The notes below the pieces were generated by a model that did no database searches, was not told where the DNA came from, and saw nothing but the letters and a program-made list of their open reading frames with translations. The translations under genes and the position numbers were made by a program. This document shows, piece after piece, positions 1 to 5,310 of a stretch of DNA of 5,664 nt; positions within the stretch are counted from its first letter, which is position 1; each line of letters starts with the position of its first letter. Origin of the DNA: Omnitrophica WOR_2 bacterium RIFCSPHIGHO2_02_FULL_52_10 (GTDB lineage Bacteria; Omnitrophota; Gorgyraeia; Zapsychrales; Zapsychraceae); contig MHGR01000074.1 of the NCBI GenBank assembly GCA_001805655.1, forward strand, positions 1-5,664, given 5' to 3'.

Positions 1-5
1 AGCCC

Positions 6-68
6 TGTCATGCCCGCGTAAGCGGGCATCCAGACGTGTCGTGGATTCCCGCTTTCGCGGGAATGACA
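6..68. repeat. dRS3-like inverted repeat pair (two hairpins)
   Basis: Two 27-bp arms (6-32 and 42-68) are inverted copies of each other at 24 of 27 positions, separated by 9 bp. Each arm also contains its own perfect 8-bp hairpin with a 4-nt loop: ATGCCCGC/GCGGGCAT at 10-29 and ATTCCCGC/GCGGGAAT at 45-64. The second hairpin fits the ATTCCC-N8-GGGAAT pattern of the neisserial dRS3 element, and similar dispersed repeats occur in many bacteria. The unit could fold as one long cruciform or as two small hairpins. It lies upstream of the promoter of the next gene. It could be the remains of a small non-autonomous mobile element; no transposase is visible. It is not a convincing terminator, because no T-run directly follows either stem. 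Confidence 0.8.
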
Positions 69-110
69 AACTTTTCTATTTATGAGGTAGCTTTTAGTAA
101 TTTTGAACGG

Positions 111-139
111 TTGGCATTGAACGTTATTTAAGGTAAAAT
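111..139 (+). promoter_or_regulatory. Sigma70-type promoter of the large secreted protein gene
   Basis: A -35 box TTGGCA (111-116, 5 of 6 to TTGACA) and a -10 box TAAAAT (134-139, 5 of 6 to TATAAT) are separated by exactly 17 bp. Transcription would be expected to start near 146-147. The -10 box overlaps the ATG at 138, so that ATG would lie upstream of the transcript. This is why the downstream ATG at 165 is preferred. A weaker alternative is TTGAAC (103-108) with TATTTA (125-130). The call is based on sequence match only. Confidence 0.6.
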
Positions 140-153
140 GAAACATATGACGC

Positions 154-158
154 AAGGA
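154..158 (+). promoter_or_regulatory. Ribosome binding site deciding the start at 165
   Basis: AAGGA at 154-158 lies 6 nt before the ATG at 165, which is near-ideal Shine-Dalgarno spacing. The earlier in-frame ATG codons at 138 and 147 have only a short AAGG-like run (130-133) or nothing comparable upstream, and they overlap or precede the predicted transcription start. Confidence 0.6.
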
Positions 159-164
159 CAAAAA

Positions 165-3100
165 ATGAACGGGTCTTCAATAAAAAATTATTTCCTGGGG
201 CTGTTCATCGCGTCAACCGTTTGTTTGGGGTTAGCTGCCCCGGCTTATGGTGCCACGTATTTTGTCCGCCTTGATGGCGGAAGCGCGACCCAATGCACAG
301 GGAAAGCGGATCTGCCGTATCCGGGTTCAGGCACGCTGCAGAACTGCGCCTTTAACCATCCGAACTGGGCTTTAGCCCCTCAAGGCAATAATCCCACTAA
401 ACTTGCAGGTGGAGATACATTAATAATCGATGGTTCAGATGGCGCTGAGTATATGATTGGATTTGGCAGTCCAAATACTAACGATACAAGCAAATGTGGT
501 TCGTCTTGGCCAGGGGATTGTTACATGAGAAGTATACCATCTGGTCCTGATCCTTTAAATCCTACTAGGATTTTAGGGAAAGGGTGGGATCAGGGCTGTA
601 GCAGTCCGCCTCAATTATGGGCAAATGAGCGGCTCAGTAGAGTGATCAATATGGAAAATAGTGATAATGTAGAAATACAATGTTTAGAAATCACTGATCA
701 TTCCGATTGTCAGCAATTTGGACCTAACGCATGTAATAGAGATAGTAAACCCTATGGGAAATGGGGTATTACTGGGATGAGGGCTACTGATAGCGAGAAC
801 GTTTATTTAAAAAACATAAACATCCATGGTATGGCATATAGAGGCATTCTTGCGGGACGGATCAAGGATTGGACAATAGAAGATACAAGCATCGTAGCAA
901 ATTCTTTTGTGGGTTGGGATGGGGACATTGGGGCAGATGTTTCTGCTAATTCGGGGACTATTCTCTTTAATAGGGTGAAGATTTTATACAGTGGGTGTGG
1001 AGAGACATATCCTGGTCTTCAGCCATATAACTGTTATAGCCAGGATCAAGGCGGTTATGGTGATGGTATTGGAACACATAAAACAGGGGGCGATTGGATT
1101 TTTACTAATTCTGATATTAGCCATAATGTATCGGATGGTCTTGATTTGTTATACCACAATGGCAATGGGACGATTACAATTAAGCGTTCTCGGTTTGAAG
1201 GAAATGCGGGAAATCAAGTAAAAGTAGCAACAAATACGCTTTTAAGTGATTCTATTTTAATAGGTAATTGCGCGTATTTTAATAATAATCCAATTACTTG
1301 GAATTCGAGCAGTTTTAACAATTGTCGCGCAGGCGGCAATACTCTAGCTGTTAGTCTTAATAATACAAAAAAAGTTTCCATTTATAACACAACCTTTACG
1401 AGCAATGGAGATGTGATATTTTCATCGGGAGGTAGTTATTGTGAAGGTGATGAAATTATTGAATCAAGAAACAATATTTTCCTTGGAGGTGATGAGTATC
1501 ATAGCCCGGGTGACAAATCCGAGTTATATTGGGCAGGTGGGGAAGGCGGAAATGGAGCTGGAGCCTGTGGTCAAATCAAGTTAAATGATGATTATTCAGT
1601 GATTTGGAATACCAAGCGCATCAGCACAGATTGTAATGGCAAGGAACATGCTATTTGTAAAGATCCGCAGTTTAAACAAACGCCGGTTAATTTTTATTCT
1701 GGAAATAGTTTTGATGTAAATTTAAAGTCTACGAGTCCTGCCATTTCCAAGGCCCTCAAAATTACAGGGAAGTCTTCTCTTGACTACAATTTCAATGATC
1801 GAGGTGATGTTTGGGACATCGGCGCAATCGAATATGAAATCGCCGCTTCCGGCCCGACCTGCGCGCAGGACATAAATTATTGCCTCACGCAGGCAGAATG
1901 CGTGGCGGGGGGATATTATTGGTACAACAACAAATGTAACGTCAATCCCGAGCCATTGCCGACCTGCGCTCAGGACGTTTTGTATTGCGCGACTTCTTCC
2001 GACTGCGCGGGGCAAGGCCATTATTGGTACAATAACGTATGCCACCTTGAGCCCGAGCCTGTCCCGACCTGTGATCAGGGCATTCAGTATTGTTTGACCT
2101 CAGCGGAATGCACAGCTTATGGGCATTATTGGTATAACAACACCTGCAACGCGCAGCCGAAACCGTTAACCTGCGCTGACGGCATACAATACTGCACCAC
2201 GTCGGCCGATTGCACGGCGTACGGACATTATTGGTATAACAACACCTGTAATGCCCGGCCGAAACCATTGACCTGCGCCGATGGTATCCAATACTGTACC
2301 AACGCTGTTGATTGCGAAGCCAACGGCCATTATTGGTACAATAATACTTGTAACGCCGTTCCCGAGCCGACATGCGCCGACGGTATCCAGTACTGTCTGA
2401 GCTCGGGAGAATGCGCGGCTAACGGGCATTACTGGTACAACGGCATTTGCAACGTCAACCCCGAGCCGGTCTGCGCCAACGGGATTCAATACTGTTTGAC
2501 TTCCTCTGAATGCACAGCTAACGGACACTATTGGTACAACAATACCTGTAATGCCGAGCCAAAACCATTAACCTGCGCGGACGGTATACAATATTGCTTG
2601 ACCTCGGCGGATTGCACGGCTTACGGACATTATTGGTATAACAACACCTGCAACGCGCAGCCAAAACCATTGACTTGTGTTGATGGCATCCAATACTGCA
2701 CCACATCAGCAGATTGCACGGCGAACGGGCATTTTTGGTATAACAATACCTGTAACGCGCAGCCAAAACCATTGACTTGTGTTGACGGCATCCAATATTG
2801 CACCACTTCAGCAGAATGCACGGCGAACGGACATTTTTGGTATAACAATACCTGCAACGCGCAGCCGAAGCCATTGACCTGCGCGGATGGAGCCCAGTAT
2901 TGCCTGACGTCAACGGAATGTATCATTCAGGGACATTTTTGGTACAACAATGTTTGTAATATTGAACCGGAGCCCGTTCCGACATGCGCCGACAGCGCGC
3001 AATACTGCGCGAAAAGGTCGGATTGCACCAGCGCGGGCCATTTTTGGTACGGCAACAGTTGCCATTCAGAGGCTGAAAAAATATTAACTTGCGCCGATGA

Positions 3101-4052
3101 CATTCTATATTGCACCACGAAGCCTGATTGCACCAAAAACGGATATTACTGGTATGACAATTTCTGCCATGCTGTGCCTCAGCCGACCTGCGCGGACGGC
3201 ATTCAATATTGCACGACCCGACCGGATTGTACGAATAACGGCTATCACTGGTACAATAATGCGTGCCATACCGATCCTGAGCCTGAGCCGGTCACCGAGC
3301 CGCAGTCACAGCCGCGCCAGGAAACAACTTCCACTGAAACGGTAAGCACCCTTGAGACCGCGCCTTTATTGACAGAAAGCAGCGGTACGACGATAACGGA
3401 TATTGCTTTAGTCGACACGACTACCACTATTCAAGACACAAGCACGAGCGGTGATGCGTCTAAAGATTCACAGGCCGGAAAAAGCGGGGAAAAAGGATCT
3501 ACCGAAGGGGGAAGCGGTAAAAGTTCGTCAGGGAACAGCGGTGGCGGGGGGCTCGCGCTAAGCAGCGGTGACGCTAGAGGCGGCTCTAACGGCTCTGTAA
3601 GCGGGTCTTCCGCCATTGGTGGCGAGAGTGATGGCTCCTTATCTGTGCAAAGCGGTTCAACCAGCCCGGTCAGCAGCGGTTCGGTTTTTGATCCGGGCAC
3701 ATCAAGCGGCGGTAAGACGCAGATGGCGGGGACGGTAACAACCAGCCCCAGGCCCGGCGATAGCATGATGGCCACTACAGGATTTACGGTTACGGAACTC
3801 TCCCAGCCGGATAAGAAGACACTTGAAGAAACCGAAGTGGACCTGGAGGGTGAAACCTATGCCGAATTGAGAAAGCAGCTTTTGAGTCAGGGAGCCGCAG
3901 GGTCGGATTCGGGCTCACAGGTTTCTGGATCTGGCGCAGGTCAACAAACCGGGGGAGGCGAAAAAAGCTTCTTGGATGGTTTCATAGAAGGGGTTAAGCA
4001 ATGGTGGAGCGATGTGGTCAGCTGGTTTTCCGGGTTAGGGGGGAATGGTTAA
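165..4052 (+). CDS. Secreted beta-helix protein with 14 Cys-rich tandem repeats
   Basis: A large exported protein of about 1,295 residues when read from 165; an in-frame ATG at 138 would add 9 residues. Residues 1-29 form a signal peptide: short polar start with K7, hydrophobic core about 9-25, probable cleavage after A27-Y28-G29. Residues 30 to about 558 resemble the right-handed parallel beta-helix (pectate-lyase-like fold) family. Typical blocks are LEITDHSDC (174-182), SDGLDLLYH (323-331) and GNAGNQVKV (346-354), and a choice-of-anchor-Q-like end lies at 520-558 (SPAIS...DIGAIEYE). Residues 564-1043 are fourteen repeats of C-x6-C-x5-C-x11-C. Residues 1044-1265 are Pro/Thr then Ser/Gly-rich low complexity, probably a flexible stalk. 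Residues 1266-1295 form a Trp-rich amphipathic helix. There is no LPXTG motif, lipobox or autotransporter barrel. The many Cys suggest extracytoplasmic disulfides. A role as surface adhesin or carbohydrate-binding protein is inference; no catalytic site could be assigned. The architecture is clear, the function is not. Confidence 0.9.
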   Translation: MNGSSIKNYFLGLFIASTVCLGLAAPAYGATYFVRLDGGSATQCTGKADLPYPGSGTLQNCAFNHPNWALAPQGNNPTKLAGGDTLIIDGSDGAEYMIGFGSPNTNDTSKCGSSWPGDCYMRSIPSGPDPLNPTRILGKGWDQGCSSPPQLWANERLSRVINMENSDNVEIQCLEITDHSDCQQFGPNACNRDSKPYGKWGITGMRATDSENVYLKNINIHGMAYRGILAGRIKDWTIEDTSIVANSFVGWDGDIGADVSANSGTILFNRVKILYSGCGETYPGLQPYNCYSQDQGGYGDGIGTHKTGGDWIFTNSDISHNVSDGLDLLYHNGNGTITIKRSRFEGNAGNQVKVATNTLLSDSILIGNCAYFNNNPITWNSSSFNNCRAGGNTLAVSLNNTKKVSIYNTTFTSNGDVIFSSGGSYCEGDEIIESRNNIFLGGDEYHSPGDKSELYWAGGEGGNGAGACGQIKLNDDYSVIWNTKRISTDCNGKEHAICKDPQFKQTPVNFYSGNSFDVNLKSTSPAISKALKITGKSSLDYNFNDRGDVWDIGAIEYEIAASGPTCAQDINYCLTQAECVAGGYYWYNNKCNVNPEPLPTCAQDVLYCATSSDCAGQGHYWYNNVCHLEPEPVPTCDQGIQYCLTSAECTAYGHYWYNNTCNAQPKPLTCADGIQYCTTSADCTAYGHYWYNNTCNARPKPLTCADGIQYCTNAVDCEANGHYWYNNTCNAVPEPTCADGIQYCLSSGECAANGHYWYNGICNVNPEPVCANGIQYCLTSSECTANGHYWYNNTCNAEPKPLTCADGIQYCLTSADCTAYGHYWYNNTCNAQPKPLTCVDGIQYCTTSADCTANGHFWYNNTCNAQPKPLTCVDGIQYCTTSAECTANGHFWYNNTCNAQPKPLTCADGAQYCLTSTECIIQGHFWYNNVCNIEPEPVPTCADSAQYCAKRSDCTSAGHFWYGNSCHSEAEKILTCADDILYCTTKPDCTKNGYYWYDNFCHAVPQPTCADGIQYCTTRPDCTNNGYHWYNNACHTDPEPEPVTEPQSQPRQETTSTETVSTLETAPLLTESSGTTITDIALVDTTTTIQDTSTSGDASKDSQAGKSGEKGSTEGGSGKSSSGNSGGGGLALSSGDARGGSNGSVSGSSAIGGESDGSLSVQSGSTSPVSSGSVFDPGTSSGGKTQMAGTVTTSPRPGDSMMATTGFTVTELSQPDKKTLEETEVDLEGETYAELRKQLLSQGAAGSDSGSQVSGSGAGQQTGGGEKSFLDGFIEGVKQWWSDVVSWFSGLGGNG
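1854..3293 (+). repeat. 14 tandem Cys-repeat units (~102 bp, 34 residues each)
   Basis: Fourteen in-frame units encode the pattern C-x6-C-x5-C-x11-C. A Tyr precedes the second Cys, a G-x-x-W-Y block lies between the third and fourth Cys, and a Pro-containing linker (commonly PKPL or PEPV) leads to the next unit. All four Cys and the Trp are kept in all 14 copies, giving 56 Cys. Units are 33-37 residues long, mostly 34. Neighbouring central units are the most alike. The ninth and tenth (starting near 2669 and 2771) differ at 8 of 102 bases by my count: seven synonymous and one Asp/Glu change. That fits recent duplication or homogenisation under protein-level constraint. The even Cys count suggests two disulfides per unit. 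No named domain family was recognised. Confidence 0.92.
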
Positions 4053-4204
4053 ATCGCGCGCGAAGACTTCAAAACCAGGAATTTGTTAGCCGTTTAAAGA
4101 AATTTTGTATTGCCTTTCATTTCATCACTCCTGCCCGTATAATATTCCTGTCTTTATTATTTTGAGTTCCTTGGAGTTTTGAGTGAGTAATGACCTTTTG
4201 GATT
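4053..4204. other. Non-coding spacer after the large gene
   Basis: I see no credible gene here. There is a perfect TATAAT at 4138-4143, but no good -35 box at 16-18 bp upstream (TTTCAT at 4115-4120 matches poorly), so it is only a weak promoter candidate for the pilin genes. An 8-bp direct repeat TTTTGAGT occurs at 4160-4167 and 4177-4184. No hairpin followed by a T-run was found that would clearly terminate the large gene. Confidence 0.5.
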
Positions 4205-4304
4205 CCCTCCCCCTCGTGGGGAGGGATAGGGAGGGGGGGATATAAGCTGTAAACACCGCGATATATTTGTACCCCTCCCCTCGCCCCTCCCACAAGGGGA
4301 GGGG
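4205..4304 (-). mobile_element. Gene-less G/C-armed palindromic element (MITE-like)
   Basis: Two G/C-rich inverted arms (4205-4239 and 4272-4304) enclose about 30 bp. Each arm carries a perfect 8-bp hairpin with a 5-nt loop: CCCTCCCC/GGGGAGGG at 4205-4225 and CCCCTCCC/GGGAGGGG at 4284-4304. Next to each hairpin is a further G/C block. Reverse-complemented, the element matches the termini of the DUF559-bearing element at 5275-5664. Its 4272-4304 arm matches 5275-5307 with only two substitutions (CG against TA). Its 4205-4239 arm matches 5640-5664 apart from two substitutions and two extra C's. The interior (4241-4270) is unrelated to the DUF559 gene. It therefore looks like a deletion derivative or non-autonomous relative. 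No target-site duplication was recognised. It ends 14 bp before the first pilin gene. Strand is given by analogy with the gene-bearing copy. Confidence 0.75.
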
Positions 4305-4318
4305 AATTACTTAAAAAA

Positions 4319-4708
4319 ATGAATATTCGGTCAACACATAAGCGCGGATTTACGCTCGTTGAGCTGCTGATTGCCGTGATGGTCCTGGCCGGGGCCATCA
4401 GCGGGGTGCTGCTGCTGTTTTCCGCGTCCATGGCGTCCTCTGATCTGGCCTGGGACACGACGGTGGCGACATCCCACGGCGAGCACGTGCTGGAAGAGAT
4501 GCAATCGCGCGATTCGCTGCCTTCGATTCTTGAAGTGGATTGGAAAGCTTGGGCCGCGGGACAGGGGCTGAACACGCTGCCCCGGGAAACGGTTGAGGTT
4601 GTCTTTGCGGATACAAACAGCAATCCCCTAGGCGTGCAGGTGAGCGTCGATTGGGTCAGAAAATCAAGGGCGGGCAATATTACCCTGAAAACAAGGATCA
4701 CCAAATGA
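4319..4708 (+). CDS. Prepilin-type pseudopilin, PilV/GspI-like
   Basis: A 129-residue minor pilin or pseudopilin of a type IV pilus or type II secretion system. The class III prepilin signal is plain: a short basic leader ends in R9-G10, prepilin peptidase would cut before F11, and Glu at mature position 5 (E15) is present. A hydrophobic helix follows at about 16-34. The small C-terminal domain contains an EEMQSRDSLPS block, as expected for PilV/GspI-type proteins (inner-membrane assembly, pilus priming), though which of these systems it belongs to cannot be told from the sequence. The start at 4319 is the only one close to the motif. Its ribosome site is weak: the only purine-rich run is the GGGGAGGGG at the element edge (4296-4304), 14 nt away. 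The gene overlaps the next by 4 bp (ATGA). Its G+C content is much higher than that of the beta-helix region upstream. Confidence 0.88.
   Translation: MNIRSTHKRGFTLVELLIAVMVLAGAISGVLLLFSASMASSDLAWDTTVATSHGEHVLEEMQSRDSLPSILEVDWKAWAAGQGLNTLPRETVEVVFADTNSNPLGVQVSVDWVRKSRAGNITLKTRITK
4693..4708 (+). promoter_or_regulatory. RBS and ATGA overlap coupling the two pilin genes
   Basis: AAGGA at 4693-4697 stands 7 nt before the ATG at 4705, and that ATG shares bases with the TGA stop (4706-4708) of the preceding gene. This indicates translational coupling. It also decides the start at 4705 rather than the in-frame ATG at 4651, which lies deep inside the previous gene and would put about 18 extra residues before the usual short prepilin leader. 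Confidence 0.75.
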
Positions 4709-5202
4709 ACATCGCCGGCAATAAAGGTTTAACGCTCGTTGAAGTTCTGGTCGTGACGCTGTTGTCCACGGTCGTCATGGCGGGAATTTACTCGACGTTC
4801 ATCGTGGGCAACAGGACCTGGGCCTACTACAACGATTCCGTCCTGATCAAAAAGGAGGCGCGCCGGGCGCTGTTTCGGATGGCCGGCGAGCTGCGCGAGG
4901 CCGAAAACGTGCGGGTCATTCAAAGCCCGGACGGCAACGCCCTGCATTTTTACAGGGAGGCTAGCGGACCGGTGTCATATTATTGGAGCCGCAAGGGCGA
5001 AGACGCGGACAGGGTCATACGGCGCGACCGGGTCAATTCAAGGATCATAGCCCAGTATATCACGGAGCTCGCGTATTATGACCTTAAAGATGCCGTGGTG
5101 GTCGACATCACCGCCAGCAGGCAGAAAGCGTCGGGGGCTACAGCGGAAATTTTCTTGAGGGAAAAGATTGCGCTGCGCGCGGAAACGACGCTATTTAAAT
5201 AA
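4705..5202 (+). CDS. Prepilin-type pseudopilin, PilW/GspJ-like
   Basis: A 165-residue second minor pilin or pseudopilin. The leader ends in K7-G8, cleavage would be before L9 (Leu in place of the more usual Phe), and Glu at mature position 5 (E13) is kept. A hydrophobic helix spans about 14-32. The next segment (KKEARRALFRMAGELREAEN) and the beta-rich part with HFYREASGPVSYYWS resemble PilW/GspJ-type pseudopilins, where an amphipathic helix is followed by a beta-sheet domain. With the overlapping PilV/GspI-like gene it forms the usual I-J or V-W pair at the tip of a pseudopilus or pilus. Its TAA stop overlaps an ATG by one base (TAATG at 5200-5204), which opens the short broken frame downstream. 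Family membership is secure, the exact subfamily less so. Confidence 0.87.
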   Translation: MNIAGNKGLTLVEVLVVTLLSTVVMAGIYSTFIVGNRTWAYYNDSVLIKKEARRALFRMAGELREAENVRVIQSPDGNALHFYREASGPVSYYWSRKGEDADRVIRRDRVNSRIIAQYITELAYYDLKDAVVVDITASRQKASGATAEIFLREKIALRAETTLFK

Positions 5203-5249
5203 TGCCAAATGCCAACAGTCTTATGAAAAATAATCGTGGTGAAAGATAA
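5202..5249 (+). pseudogene. Possible truncated start of a third pilin-operon gene
   Basis: An ATG overlapping the stop of the PilW/GspJ-like gene (TAATG) opens a 15-codon frame reading MPNANSLMKNNRGER, then TAA at 5247-5249. The M-K-N-N-R-G part looks like the basic leader of a prepilin or of the PilX/GspK-like protein that often follows in such operons, where a hydrophobic stretch would come next. Here the frame stops, and 25 bp later the repeat arm at 5275 begins. The simplest reading is a third operon gene cut off by insertion or deletion associated with the element. The remaining intergenic sequence (5250-5274) holds nothing recognisable. The alternative is that this is ordinary spacer with a chance short ORF. 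Confidence 0.4.
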
Positions 5250-5274
5250 TGTTATGAATGATGAATACATATTT

Positions 5275-5307
5275 CCCCTCCCCTTGTGGGAGGGGTAAGG
5301 GGAGGGG
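5275..5307 (+). repeat. Left G/C-rich arm of the DUF559 element
   Basis: CCCCTCCC (5275-5282) pairs perfectly with GGGAGGGG (5288-5295) around the loop CTTGT. A second G block (5299-5307) follows after TAA. The stretch 5288-5307 reads G3-A-G4-TAA-G4-A-G4, a four-tract G-quadruplex motif on the + strand. The last part (GGAGG at 5301-5305) also serves as the ribosome binding site of the gene starting at 5311. It is nearly identical to the reverse complement of 4272-4304. Confidence 0.85.
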
Positions 5308-5310
5308 TGA

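Noticed and set aside
213..224. Lipoprotein signal around C20 of the large protein
   Set aside because: The residues before the Cys (S-T-V) do not fit a lipobox, and a normal signal peptidase I site (A-Y-G) follows.
1854..3293. CRISPR-like array
   Set aside because: Units are contiguous, in-frame and protein-coding with no unique spacers.
1722..3427. Several overlapping minus-strand and alternate-frame ORFs across the Cys-repeat region
   Set aside because: They are open only because the 102-bp period repeats the same stop-free codons. Their translations are Arg/Cys/Val-rich echoes of the real frame without starts, ribosome sites or family features.
4138..4143. Perfect TATAAT as a pilin operon promoter
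   Set aside because: No acceptable -35 box at 16-18 bp and no extended -10 TG, so it is only mentioned as a weak candidate within the spacer entry.
4205..4320. Arms of the G/C element as an intrinsic terminator for the large gene
   Set aside because: Stems are strong, but the sequence after 4304 is AATTACTTAAAAAAA, with no T-run on the + strand.
4117..4704. 195-codon minus-strand ORF across the pilin gene and the spacer
   Set aside because: It runs antisense through a clear prepilin gene and through the palindromic element; its PPHEGEG-like part is the translated repeat arm.
5245..5250. GATAAT as a -10 box for the DUF559 gene
   Set aside because: The matching -35 region (TTATGA at 5221-5226) is poor, and the sequence is explained as part of the short broken frame.
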